DNA from: an uncultured Oscillospiraceae bacterium
GTDB lineage: Bacteria; Bacillota; Clostridia; Oscillospirales; Oscillospiraceae
NCBI GenBank assembly: GCA_934591895.1
Contig: CAKTPP010000002.1
Location: 62,001 to 126,000, forward strand
Length of the DNA stretch: 64,000 nt
Direction: 5' to 3'
Made by a program: the position numbers and the translations under genes. Positions 25,288-33,183 of this stretch are shown here, piece by piece. Every line of letters starts with the position of its first letter. The stretch's first letter is position 1. The notes below the pieces were generated by a model. That model had not been told where the DNA came from. It worked only from the letters and a program-made list of their open reading frames with translations, and made no database searches.

Positions 25288-25362
25288 AGCAGTTTAGGGT
25301 AAAAGTTTTTTGTGGGATTTTGAGATGGCCTCCGGTACTCCTTCCGGGGCCATCTCGCTTTT
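25288..25362 (+). ncRNA. candidate small RNA ending in a strong terminator
   Basis: A transcript from the promoter at 25253-25281 would meet, about 35 nt later, a GAGATGGCC (25322-25330)/GGCCATCTC (25348-25356) stem followed by GCTTTT. That leaves a transcript of about 75 nt without a reading frame. It does not match a family I recognise. It could also be a leader/attenuator remnant of the ribosomal protein operon. Confidence 0.4.
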
Positions 25363-25407
25363 AAACCGCACATCCGCAGGAAAATGCATTTTTGCGCGCA
25401 AAAACGC

Positions 25408-25436
25408 TTGACACGCGCATTGCCGTCTGGTATTAT
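25408..25436 (+). promoter_or_regulatory. promoter of the rplJL operon
   Basis: TTGACA (25408-25413), 17 nt, TATTAT (25431-25436). It fires just upstream of the L10 leader. Confidence 0.75.
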
Positions 25437-25442
25437 ATTGGA

Positions 25443-25549
25443 GCGCTCCAAAGACAGCAGGTGGCTTGACCGCGGAAATCCTGCCGAGGATGCATCTGTC
25501 ACGATGTTTCTATTCTGTTTCCGGGGCTTTGGCCGCGGGAATTTTTTTT
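25443..25549 (+). promoter_or_regulatory. L10 leader (autoregulatory 5' RNA of rplJL)
   Basis: The conserved L10-binding core is visible at about 25451-25490: AAGACAGCAGGTGG, then a hairpin and AATCCTGCCGAGGA. L10 (with L7/L12) binds this RNA in Firmicutes to repress its own operon. A TTCC..GGC/GCC..GGAA stem followed by eight T (25519-25549) looks like the attenuator terminator. Confidence 0.8.
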
Positions 25550-25585
25550 GGGCGTGTATCTTTCACACGGAGGTGAAAACACACT

Positions 25586-26134
25586 ATGCCGAACGCAAAA
25601 GTTCTCAGTGAGAAGCAGGCGATCGTCGCTGCTCTGGCTGAGCGGCTCAACGGCGCCAGCGCCGGCGTGTTCGTCGACTACAAGGGTATCACCGTCGATG
25701 AGGACACCAAGCTGCGCACCGAGCTGCGTCAGAATGACGTGGAGTATTCCGTCGTCAAGAACACCCTGACCCGCTTTGCGCTCAAGGACGCCGGTCTCGA
25801 GGCGATGAGCGATCTGCTCAACGGTACGACTTCGCTCGCTACCAGCACGGCAGACCCGATCGTCCCGATCCGCATGATCCACGACATGAGCGAGAAGATG
25901 GCGAAGGACAAGAAGTTCATCGTCAAGGGCGCGTTCCTCGAGGGCAAGATCCTCAGTGACGCTGAGATCGCGGAGATCGCGCAGCTCCAGAACAAGGACG
26001 CGCTGTACTCCAAGGTCCTGGGCACGATGCTGGCACCCATCACGGGTCTGGCCGTTTGCCTGAACCAGGTCGTCGAGCAGATGGGCGGTGCTGCCGCACC
26101 GGCTGCCGAGGCCGAAGCTCCCGCCGCCGAATAA
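25586..26134 (+). CDS. rplJ: ribosomal protein L10
   Basis: The 182-residue protein anchors the L7/L12 stalk to the 50S subunit. Family pattern: EKQAIVAALAERLNGASAGVFVDYKGITVDEDTKLRTELR, then EYSVVKNTLTRFAL, with an Ala/Glu-rich C-terminus. GGAGGTG precedes the ATG. Downstream rplL starts 39 nt after the stop. rplK and rplA are not in front of it; an MBL-fold gene is. Confidence 0.98.
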   Translation: MPNAKVLSEKQAIVAALAERLNGASAGVFVDYKGITVDEDTKLRTELRQNDVEYSVVKNTLTRFALKDAGLEAMSDLLNGTTSLATSTADPIVPIRMIHDMSEKMAKDKKFIVKGAFLEGKILSDAEIAEIAQLQNKDALYSKVLGTMLAPITGLAVCLNQVVEQMGGAAAPAAEAEAPAAE

Positions 26135-26173
26135 GGCGACCACTTCACTTAACTATTTAGGAGGAAAATTACC

Positions 26174-26548
26174 ATGGCTAGCGAAAAAGTCACTGCTATG
26201 ATCGAAGAGATCAAGGCTATGTCCGTCCTCGAGCTGTCCGAGCTCGTGCACGAGATCGAAGATGTGTTCGGCGTTTCCGCCGCTGCTGCCGTTGCCGCCG
26301 CTCCGGTGGCCGGCGCCGCTGCTGCCGCCGAGGAGAAGACCGAGTTTGACGTCGTTCTGACCGGCTTCGGCGATCAGAAGATCAAGGTCATCAAGGCCGT
26401 CCGTGAGATCACCAACCTGGGTCTGGCGGAAGCCAAGGCGAAGGTCGAGGGCATCCCCTGCGCCATCAAGGAGCAGGTCTCCAAGGACGAGGCCGAGGAG
26501 CTCAAGAAGAAGCTCGAGGAAGTCGGCGCTTCTGTCGAACTCAAGTAA
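26174..26548 (+). CDS. rplL: ribosomal protein L7/L12
   Basis: The 124-residue stalk protein recruits translation factors. It has an N-terminal dimerisation helix pair, an Ala-rich hinge (residues 37-52) and the conserved C-terminal domain EKTEFDVVLTGFGDQKIKVIK...EITNLGLAEAKAKVEG. AGGAGG lies before the ATG. A bidirectional terminator follows. Confidence 0.98.
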   Translation: MASEKVTAMIEEIKAMSVLELSELVHEIEDVFGVSAAAAVAAAPVAGAAAAAEEKTEFDVVLTGFGDQKIKVIKAVREITNLGLAEAKAKVEGIPCAIKEQVSKDEAEELKKKLEEVGASVELK

Positions 26549-26569
26549 TCCGGTCTTATATGCTGATGC

Positions 26570-26603
26570 AAAAACCTCCGTGCCATCCGGCACGGAGGTT
26601 TTT
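26570..26603. terminator. terminator of rplJL
   Basis: AAAAACCTCCGTGCC/GGCACGGAGGTTTTT is a perfect 15-bp stem with an ATCC loop. Confidence 0.9.
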
Positions 26604-26740
26604 CAGCTTGTCAAACAACCTCGTAGAGTTTGCGCCCGCAGGCGCAAAGAAAGTCCAATTCTTCGGCGACATGTGCATCGAAGAAAATACTTCCCGGCCC
26701 GCAAACCCCTTTGTCAAAAAGTATTTCTTTTTGACAGGCT
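26604..26740 (+). repeat. structured intergenic element, copy 1 (short form)
   Basis: It starts CAGCTTGTCAAA-CAACCTCG and ends with a TGTCAAAAAG/CTTTTTGACA hairpin, like the copies at 52914 and 54326. It contains a TTTGCGCC/GGCGCAAA hairpin, then a TTCTTCG/CGAAGAA hairpin whose loop carries GGCGACATGTGC. It lacks the TTTGTGCGC hairpin module of the other two. It lies between the rplL terminator and the terminator of the convergent regulator gene. Confidence 0.8.
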
Positions 26741-26741
26741 C

Positions 26742-26782
26742 AAAAACCGGCGGACAGCAAATCGCTGTCCGCCGGTTTTTTT
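26742..26782. terminator. bidirectional terminator
   Basis: AAAAACCGGCGGACAGC/GCTGTCCGCCGGTTTTT stem, serving the leftward regulator gene and closing the repeat element. Confidence 0.85.
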
Positions 26783-26793
26783 GCGTCTGCGGT

Positions 26794-27471
26794 TCATTTG
26801 CCCATGGGCAGCTGCTCGGCAGCGCCGTCCTTGCCGCCGCGGATCATACGCAGGTAATTGTAGAGCGAAAACTGTGAAATGTTCAGTGCCTTGCACACCT
26901 GCGCGTTGGAATAGGTGATGAGGAACGCCCCGTGCTTGTCGAGAAACTCGAGGTAGCGGATCTTATCCTCCTTGGTCATGTGCGCGGAGTTCTTGCCCAC
27001 CATGAGCTGCGCCTGATCCATCAGGTGCTGGAGCATGTCGTTGACATTGCCGCGGTACTTGTCCTCATTGGGCTGACCGGCATCGATGCGGTTGCGGCCG
27101 TGGAGATAGTGCTCGAGCTCCAGACCCTTGGTGATGTCCTCATTGATGGCAATGCACACGGAGGGATTGCCGTTTTCATCGCGCAGGAACAGCGTCGACG
27201 AGCGCAGCGTCTTGCCCTCCTTGGTGTACTCAATGAAATTGTAATACGTACCGTTGTCCTCGGATGCGTTGCGGATGTATTCCAGCCCCAGAATATCGCC
27301 GGTGCCGCCGATCTCGCGGCCGGTGATGTGCCCGTTGCGGATATCCACGATCGTGTGCTCGTAATCCCGCGTCAGATCATGGAGCACAAACTCGACATCC
27401 GGCCCGAAATGCGCCTCCAGCAGATCCATCAGTTTATGCAGCCATTCTTTGTTTTCCTGATAAGATAGCAT
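26794..27471 (-). CDS. YheO/DauR-like PAS-HTH transcriptional regulator
   Basis: The 225-residue protein has an N-terminal PAS-like domain (HFGPDVEFVLHDLTRDYEHTIVDIRNGHITGREIGG) and a C-terminal helix-turn-helix (GAFLITYSNAQVCKALNISQFSLYNYLRMIR). This arrangement is that of YheO-type regulators; the characterised member DauR controls D-arginine catabolism. It is divergent from the ten-gene catabolic operon starting at 27804 and is its likely regulator. GGGAG lies before the ATG at 27471; an upstream in-frame TTG is less likely. Confidence 0.88.
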   Translation of the reverse strand: MLSYQENKEWLHKLMDLLEAHFGPDVEFVLHDLTRDYEHTIVDIRNGHITGREIGGTGDILGLEYIRNASEDNGTYYNFIEYTKEGKTLRSSTLFLRDENGNPSVCIAINEDITKGLELEHYLHGRNRIDAGQPNEDKYRGNVNDMLQHLMDQAQLMVGKNSAHMTKEDKIRYLEFLDKHGAFLITYSNAQVCKALNISQFSLYNYLRMIRGGKDGAAEQLPMGK

Positions 27472-27492
27472 TCGCTTGTGATTCTCCCTCAA

Positions 27493-27803
27493 AAAAAGTT
27501 TTTGCTTCCCAGACGTTGTTATACCACATTTTCACTCAAAAAGATAGTGCTTTCTACAAAAAATACCTCTCCGTCCGTGAGAGATTGATAATATTTAGAC
27601 GAATCCGTTTTAAAAACGGACATTTTCCGCAAAAAATGTCTTGTTTTCCGAACACGCAGTAAAAAACTTTTATTAAAGTGATATTATCTTAAAAATTTAT
27701 TGACGAATGTAAGAAACAATGATTAAATAAATTTATGGCATGATTCCAAAATACAAAAAATACAAAATTTTTTTCATTTTTTATGAAAGGACTGTATAAC
27801 TTG
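27493..27803. other. AT-rich divergent regulatory region
   Basis: The gap between the regulator and the operon is strikingly AT-rich. It contains the promoter near 27701 and the ribosome binding sites. TAAAAACGGA-type and AAAAAATGTC-type tracts are present, but I could not define an operator. No reading frame is supported. Confidence 0.6.
27701..27729 (+). promoter_or_regulatory. probable promoter of the KDPG/PLP operon
   Basis: TTGACG near 27701 and TTAAAT about 17 nt downstream precede the first operon gene by about 75 nt. Confidence 0.5.
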
Positions 27804-28760
27804 ATGGACGTTTTAAAGAGGCTGGAGCAGAGCGGCATCGTGCCGGTCGTCGTGCTGGACGATGCGAAGGATGCAGTTCCCACCGCCAGGGCGCTTCTGG
27901 CCGGCGGCGTGGACGTGATGGAGATCACGTTCCGCACGGCAGCGGCGGCGGATTCGATCCGCGCGGTGAGTGAGCAGTGCCCGGATATGCTGGTCGGCGC
28001 GGGCACGGTCATCACGCTCGCGCAGTGCGAGCAGGCCGTGGCATGCGGCGCGAAGTTCATTGTGGCGCCGGGCTTCGACCCGGAGGTCGTGAGCTGGTGC
28101 GTTGAGCACGGCATCGCCGTGACGCCCGGCTGCGTCACGCCGACGGAGATCATGGCGGCCATGAAGCTGGGGCTGCGCGTGGTGAAGTTCTTCCCCGCGA
28201 ATGTCTACGGCGGCCTGACGGCAATGAAGTCTCTGTCCGGCCCGTTCGGCAGTATCCGCTTCATCCCGACCGGCGGCGTGAACACGCAGAATCTGGGCGA
28301 GTTCATCGCGGCGCCCTATGTGCACGCGGTCGGCGGCAGCTGGGTCTGCCCGAAGGCGGACATCGCAGCCGGCAGCTTTGACAAGATCACGCAGCTGTGC
28401 GCGCAGGCGAAGGAAGCGCTGCTCGGCTTTGAGGTCGCGCACATCGGCATCAACTGTGCGGATGCGGACGCCTCCATGGCGGTCTGCGAGGCGCTGAACC
28501 GGGCGTTCGGCCTGCCGGTCAAGGCCGGCAATTCCTCCAACTTCGCCTCGGCCGGCATTGAGGTCATGAAGTCCATGTATCTGGGCAAAAACGGCCACAT
28601 CGCCATTCGCACCAACGCGCTGCCGGCCGCCGTGGCGGAGCTGGAAAAGCGCGGCTTCGCGTGCGATCCGTCCACCGCAAAATACAAGGGCGAGCGCATG
28701 ACCGCCATCTACCTCAAAGAGGAGTTCGGCGGCTTTGCGGTCCACCTGCTGCAGAAATAA
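27804..28760 (+). CDS. eda: KDPG/KHG aldolase with VOC-like C-terminal extension
   Basis: The 318-residue protein cleaves 2-keto-3-deoxy-6-phosphogluconate to pyruvate and glyceraldehyde 3-phosphate (and often 4-hydroxy-2-oxoglutarate). The aldolase domain (1-205) has the catalytic Glu40 in MEITFRT, GAGTV, and the Schiff-base Lys128 in VVKFFPA. The extra 110 residues (HIGINCADAD...FAVHLLQK) look like a glyoxalase/VOC-type module also seen in clostridial members. AAAGGA lies before the ATG at 27804; an ATG 21 nt upstream is less likely. First gene of the operon. Confidence 0.93.
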   Translation: MDVLKRLEQSGIVPVVVLDDAKDAVPTARALLAGGVDVMEITFRTAAAADSIRAVSEQCPDMLVGAGTVITLAQCEQAVACGAKFIVAPGFDPEVVSWCVEHGIAVTPGCVTPTEIMAAMKLGLRVVKFFPANVYGGLTAMKSLSGPFGSIRFIPTGGVNTQNLGEFIAAPYVHAVGGSWVCPKADIAAGSFDKITQLCAQAKEALLGFEVAHIGINCADADASMAVCEALNRAFGLPVKAGNSSNFASAGIEVMKSMYLGKNGHIAIRTNALPAAVAELEKRGFACDPSTAKYKGERMTAIYLKEEFGGFAVHLLQK

Positions 28761-28772
28761 GGAGAAGATCAA

Positions 28773-29798
28773 ATGAAGGTACTGACATTCGGTGAAATCA
28801 TGCTGCGCCTGAAGGCGCCCGGCCACGAGCGCTTCTTCCAGAGCCCGAGTCTGGAGGCAACGTTCGGCGGCGGCGAGGCGAACGTGGCGGTGTCGCTGGC
28901 AAACTACGGCATGGACGCGGCGTTTCTGACCGTGCTGCCGAAAAACGACATTGCCGAGGCGTGCATCCGCGAGCTGCGCTATTTTGGCGTGGACACCTCC
29001 CGCATCCTGCGCGGAGACGGCCGCATGGGCATCTACTATCTGCAGGGCGGCGCAAACCAGCTGCCGAGCAAGGTCGTCTATGACCGCGCCTACTCCGCCA
29101 TCGCGCTGGCCAGACCCGGCGACATCGACTGGGACAAGGCGTTCGACGGCGTGGACTGGTTCCACATCACCGGCATCACCCCGGCCATCTCGGAGACGGC
29201 CATGGAGCTGTCGCTCGAATCGGTCGCCGAGGCGAAAAAGCGCGGCATCACCGTCTCCTGCGACCTCAACTACCGCAAGAATCTCTGGAAATACGGCAAG
29301 GCCGCGTCCGAGGTCATGAACAAGCTGGCCGAGTCCGTGGACGTCGCCATCGCAAACGAGGAGGACGTGCAGAAATCGCTCGGCATCACGGCGGACGTGG
29401 ACGTCGCGTCCGGCTCGCTCGACCGCGAGAAATACCGCGTGCTCGGCAGCAAGGTGCTGGCCGCGTTCCCGAACATGAAGATGATCGCCATCACCCTGCG
29501 CGAGAGCCACAGCGCCGACTACAACGGCTGGGCCGCCTGTCTGAACGACGGCGAGCACTTCTACGTCTCGAAGAAATACGAGATCCGCGACATCATCGAC
29601 CGTGTCGGCGGCGGCGACTCGTTCGCCGGCGGCCTGATCTACGGCCTGAACCACTACGCCGACCGCCAGCAGGCGCTGGAGTTCGCAGTCGCGGCCTCCT
29701 GCCTCAAGCACAGCATCATCGGCGACTTCAACCGCGTCGACGTCTCCGACGTCGAGAAGCTGGCCGGCGGCGACGGCACAGGCCGCGTGCAGCGCTGA
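28773..29798 (+). CDS. kdgK: 2-keto-3-deoxygluconate kinase (PfkB family)
   Basis: The 341-residue PfkB-fold kinase has LTFGEIMLRLKAPGHERF at the start, the substrate-binding FGGGEANVAVSLANYG, DLNYRKNLW, and the C-terminal catalytic DRVGGGDSFAGGLIYGL with the base Asp. The closest functional type is KDG kinase, which makes KDPG, the substrate of the preceding aldolase. It follows eda by 12 nt with AAGGAG. Another sugar acid is possible as substrate. Confidence 0.9.
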   Translation: MKVLTFGEIMLRLKAPGHERFFQSPSLEATFGGGEANVAVSLANYGMDAAFLTVLPKNDIAEACIRELRYFGVDTSRILRGDGRMGIYYLQGGANQLPSKVVYDRAYSAIALARPGDIDWDKAFDGVDWFHITGITPAISETAMELSLESVAEAKKRGITVSCDLNYRKNLWKYGKAASEVMNKLAESVDVAIANEEDVQKSLGITADVDVASGSLDREKYRVLGSKVLAAFPNMKMIAITLRESHSADYNGWAACLNDGEHFYVSKKYEIRDIIDRVGGGDSFAGGLIYGLNHYADRQQALEFAVAASCLKHSIIGDFNRVDVSDVEKLAGGDGTGRVQR

Positions 29799-29814
29799 GA
29801 GGAGGTCGATTCCG

Positions 29815-30978
29815 ATGGACTGGATCAGCGAAAAGGCCAAGGCGCTCCGGCAGGGCGCCATCCGCGCCATGTTTGACAAGGCCGCCACGATGGACAACGT
29901 CATCAGCATGGGCATCGGCGAGCCGGACATGGCCACGCCGGAGCTCGTGTGCCGCGCCGGAAACGAGGCGCTCGAAAAGGGCATCACGCACTACACGCCG
30001 AACGCCGGCACGCCGGCGCTGCGCCGTGCCATCGCGGAAAAGTCGAACCTGAAGGGCGTCGGCTACGATCCCGCGACCGAGATCATCATCACCAACGGCG
30101 GCATGGGCGCGCTGTCCCTGCTGTTTCTGGTGCTGCTCAACCCCGGCGACGAGGTGCTCATTCAGGATCCCCAGTGGCTCAACTATGTGGCGCAGGTGCG
30201 CTACTGCGGCGGTGAGGCCGTGCGCGTCCCGACGGATCTGGAGCACAACTTCACGATGCAGCCCGAGACCATCGAGCAGCTCATCACCCCGCACACCAAG
30301 GCGCTCATGATCAACTCGCCCAACAACCCCACCGGCAGCGTCATGTCCCGCGCGGACATGGAGCAGATCGCCGCGATCGCCAAAAAGCACGATCTGCTCA
30401 TCATCGCCGACGAGGTCTACAACACCCTGCTCTACGGCACGGAGCCGTACCTGTCCATCGCGGAGCTGCCCGGCATGAAGGAGCGCTGCGTGGTGATCAA
30501 CAGCTTCTCGAAATCCTACGCCATGACCGGCTGGCGCATCGGCTATCTGGCAGGCCCCGCGCAGATCGTCGACCGCATGACCAAATGCCAGGAGAACTTC
30601 AACGCCTGCGCAAACGCCATCGGCCAGTACGCCGCCGTCGCCGCGCTCGACCATCCGGAGCTGTGCACGCAGCTGCGCGACATTTTCGCGCGCCGCCGCA
30701 CGACGCTGCTGGAGGGTCTGGCCGCCATCCCCGGCATGAACAGCAACGACCCCACGGGCGCATTCTATGTCTTTGCCGACATCCGCGCCTTTGGCATGAG
30801 CAGCGAGGACTTCTGCAACCGCCTGCTCGACGAGGAGCACGTCGTCTGCATCCCCGGCAGCGCCTTCGGCGCCTGCGGCGAGGGCTTCGTGCGCATCGCC
30901 TACACCTGCAGCGACGCGGATCTGACGGAGGCGATCGCACGCATCCGCCGCTTCTGCGCCAAATATTACACGGCTTGA
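29815..30978 (+). CDS. PLP-dependent aminotransferase, class I/II
   Basis: The 387-residue fold-type I aminotransferase has GIGEPDMATP, HYTPNAGTPALR, NSPNNPTGSV, DEVYNTLLY and the PLP-lysine motif SFSKSYAMTGWRIGY (near residue 230), then GEGFVRIAY. Such enzymes exchange amino groups between amino acids and 2-oxo acids. GAGGAGG precedes the start, 16 nt after kdgK. In this operon it may remove the amino group of the imported substrate or recycle nitrogen; the actual substrate is unknown. Confidence 0.93.
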   Translation: MDWISEKAKALRQGAIRAMFDKAATMDNVISMGIGEPDMATPELVCRAGNEALEKGITHYTPNAGTPALRRAIAEKSNLKGVGYDPATEIIITNGGMGALSLLFLVLLNPGDEVLIQDPQWLNYVAQVRYCGGEAVRVPTDLEHNFTMQPETIEQLITPHTKALMINSPNNPTGSVMSRADMEQIAAIAKKHDLLIIADEVYNTLLYGTEPYLSIAELPGMKERCVVINSFSKSYAMTGWRIGYLAGPAQIVDRMTKCQENFNACANAIGQYAAVAALDHPELCTQLRDIFARRRTTLLEGLAAIPGMNSNDPTGAFYVFADIRAFGMSSEDFCNRLLDEEHVVCIPGSAFGACGEGFVRIAYTCSDADLTEAIARIRRFCAKYYTA

Positions 30979-30995
30979 GAGAGGAGACGATTCCA

Positions 30996-31451
30996 ATGTC
31001 CAATGTGGAACAAAAGCTCCAGGCCATGGGTCTGAAGCTGCCCGCATGCCCGGCGCCGGTCGCAGCATATCTTCCGGTGCAGACGGCGGGAAACCTGATC
31101 TATGCATCCGGCCAGACGGCCTGGGTCGACGGCAAGCTGCTCTACGCCGGCAAGGTCGGCGGCGACGTCAGCATCGCGGACGCCTATGAATCGGCCAAGA
31201 TCAGCGCAGTCAACTGCCTGAGCGCGATCGCCACGGTGGCCGACCTTGACCGCATCCGCATCGTGCGCGTGCACGGCTGGGTCAACGGCGTGCCCGACTT
31301 CGGCGACCAGCCCGCCGTCGTCAACGGCGCGTCCGAGCTGCTCGAGGCGCTCTACGGCGACAACGGCCGCCACGCCAGAAGCGCCATCGGCGTGGGCTCG
31401 CTGCCCACGAACGCTTCGGTCGAGATCGAGATCATCGCCGAAAAGCTCTGA
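30996..31451 (+). CDS. RidA-family reactive enamine/imine deaminase
   Basis: The 151-residue protein has the RidA/YjgF pattern (LIYASGQTAWVDGKLLYAGKVGGD; AVNCLSAIATVADLDRI; ARSAIGVGSLPTNASVEIE). The catalytic-type Arg lies before SAIGVGSLP. It belongs to the longer RidA subgroup. RidA proteins hydrolyse enamines and imines released by PLP lyases, which fits two PLP enzymes in the same operon. GAGAGGAG lies before the ATG. Confidence 0.93.
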   Translation: MSNVEQKLQAMGLKLPACPAPVAAYLPVQTAGNLIYASGQTAWVDGKLLYAGKVGGDVSIADAYESAKISAVNCLSAIATVADLDRIRIVRVHGWVNGVPDFGDQPAVVNGASELLEALYGDNGRHARSAIGVGSLPTNASVEIEIIAEKL

Positions 31452-31537
31452 ACCGGCGCTCACCCCGAAAACCACGAGCAAACACAGGAAAATGATGTGA
31501 AAACCACTTCATATTATAACAAACAGGAGGAAAAATG

Positions 31538-32422
31538 ATGAAGAAAAAGCTCAGATCCATTCTCGCGCTGCTCATGGCCATCCTGATGGTCGCCGCCTGC
31601 ACGGCATGCGGCAGCGGCGGCAGCGGCAGCACCGCCAGCGGCAGCAGCAAGCTGCAGGAAGTCCTCGATCGCGGTTATCTGATCGTCGGCACCGGCAGCA
31701 CCAACGCCCCGTGGCACTTCTATGACGACGACGGCAACCTCTGCGGCTTCGACGTCTCCATGGCGAAGATCGTCGCCAACTCCCTCTTCGGCGATCCGGA
31801 AAAGGTCAAGTTCGTCGAGCAGTCCTCTGACGAGCGCGTGCCGAACCTCGTCAACGGCAACGTGGACATCTGCTTCCAGTTCATGACCATCAGCGCCGAG
31901 AGAGCCCAGCAGATCGAATTCACCATCCCGTACTACACCGAGGGCTGTGAGGCTCTGCTGCACACCAACAGCAAGTACAAGACCGGCGAGCAGCTGCTCG
32001 CAGCCATGGACAGCGGCACGAAGGTGACCGTCGCCATCCTGCAAAACAGCTTCGCCGAGGACATCGTCGCCGACGTCTTTGCCGGCCACGACAACTACAC
32101 CGTCGACCAGTACGAGGATCAGGCGCTGCTTTATCAGGCGCTGGCCTCCGGCCGCTGCGACGTCGCCGTGTGCGATATGTCCAACGCCAAGTATCAGGCT
32201 TCCCTCGACAGCAACTACATCGCCACCGGCATCTCCGGCCGCCCGCAGAACTACGGCGCCGGCGTCCAGAAGGGCGACCAGATCTGGCTCAACTACGTCA
32301 ACACCGTGCTGCAGGACGCCATGAGCGGTGCGACCTACCAGTCCTACATCGATGCGTTTGAGCAGTGGTTCGGCGTGAAGCTCGATCCGCCCAAGACCGG
32401 CAAGCCGGCTATGTACTGCTGA
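31538..32422 (+). CDS. family 3 (polar amino acid type) solute-binding lipoprotein
   Basis: The 294-residue protein begins with a lipoprotein signal peptide ending VAAC. The mature protein has the family 3 pattern: LDRGYLIVGTGSTNAPWHFYDDDGNLCGFDVSMAKIVAN, ERVPNLVNGNVDICFQFMTIS, and ALASGRCDVAVCDMSNA. It should deliver an amino acid-like solute to the following permeases. AGGAGG lies 7 nt before this ATG; the ATG three bases earlier is also possible. The operon context suggests an amino sugar acid or D-amino acid. Confidence 0.95.
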   Translation: MKKKLRSILALLMAILMVAACTACGSGGSGSTASGSSKLQEVLDRGYLIVGTGSTNAPWHFYDDDGNLCGFDVSMAKIVANSLFGDPEKVKFVEQSSDERVPNLVNGNVDICFQFMTISAERAQQIEFTIPYYTEGCEALLHTNSKYKTGEQLLAAMDSGTKVTVAILQNSFAEDIVADVFAGHDNYTVDQYEDQALLYQALASGRCDVAVCDMSNAKYQASLDSNYIATGISGRPQNYGAGVQKGDQIWLNYVNTVLQDAMSGATYQSYIDAFEQWFGVKLDPPKTGKPAMYC

Positions 32423-32455
32423 GCACAGCGCAGCCGCATCCCTATGTAAACAGAA

Positions 32456-32499
32456 TTTTGGAAGGTGCGGATCGCCCTTGCGGTCCGCATCTTTCCAAA
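32456..32499 (+). other. intercistronic hairpin between binding protein and permease genes
   Basis: TTTGGAA..TGCGGA..CGC pairs with GCG..TCCGCA..TTCCAAA. It lacks a T run, so it is more likely an mRNA stabiliser or partial attenuator that lets the binding protein be made in excess, as is usual for ABC importer operons. Confidence 0.65.
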
Positions 32500-32518
32500 G
32501 CTTCGGATGGAGAACGCT

Positions 32519-33172
32519 ATGAATTACAATTTTAACTGGACAGTTATCGAAAAGAATATTGTCCCCATGCTGGAGGGTCTCGGTTTCGGCCTGCTCATGG
32601 CGATCATCGCGATCACGGTCGGCACCGTCATCGGTCTGCTGCTGGCCTTTGCCGCCGTCTCCAAATCCAAGACCGCCCGCAAGCTTGTGCAGATCTTTGT
32701 CACGATCTTCCGCAACACACCGATCCTGATCCTTGTCTACATCACCTACTTCGGTATGCCGACGATCGGCATCAACATCCCCAAGGTTCCCTCTTTCGTC
32801 ATCACGTTGGCTCTGTATTCCTCCGCCTACATGGAGGAAGTGTTCCGCGCCGGACTGGAAGCGATCCCGAAGGGGATCATCGAGGCCGGTCAGGCCATCG
32901 GTTTGAGCGGAACGATCATCAAACTGGAAATCGAATTGCCCATCATGATGAAAAAAGTCCTTCCGTCCATGGGCAACTATCTTATCTCACTGTTTAAGGA
33001 CACATCCATCGCCTCGGCCATCACGGTCGGCGAACTGACGTACATCTCGAAGGTGCTCACCACGCAGACGTTCCGTGTCTTTGAGGTCTGGCTGACGACG
33101 GGCGTTTTGTATGTGGCGGCCTGCTACCTGATCGCGTTCATTCTGCGTCGGGTCGAGAAACTGTTCCTGTAG
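32519..33172 (+). CDS. amino acid ABC transporter permease 1
   Basis: The 217-residue inner-membrane protein has five or so helices with the HisM/GlnP-type pattern FRNTPILILVYITYFG and the EAA loop YMEEVFRAGLEAIPKGIIEAGQAIGLS that contacts the ATPase. GGAG lies before the ATG at 32519; ATG codons slightly upstream lack proper spacing. It pairs with the second permease 11 nt downstream. Confidence 0.95.
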   Translation: MNYNFNWTVIEKNIVPMLEGLGFGLLMAIIAITVGTVIGLLLAFAAVSKSKTARKLVQIFVTIFRNTPILILVYITYFGMPTIGINIPKVPSFVITLALYSSAYMEEVFRAGLEAIPKGIIEAGQAIGLSGTIIKLEIELPIMMKKVLPSMGNYLISLFKDTSIASAITVGELTYISKVLTTQTFRVFEVWLTTGVLYVAACYLIAFILRRVEKLFL

Positions 33173-33183
33173 GGGAGGTCCGT

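Noticed and set aside
27813..29987. 724-codon frame opposite eda and kdgK
   Set aside because: Spans two well-recognised genes on the other strand and has no motif of its own.
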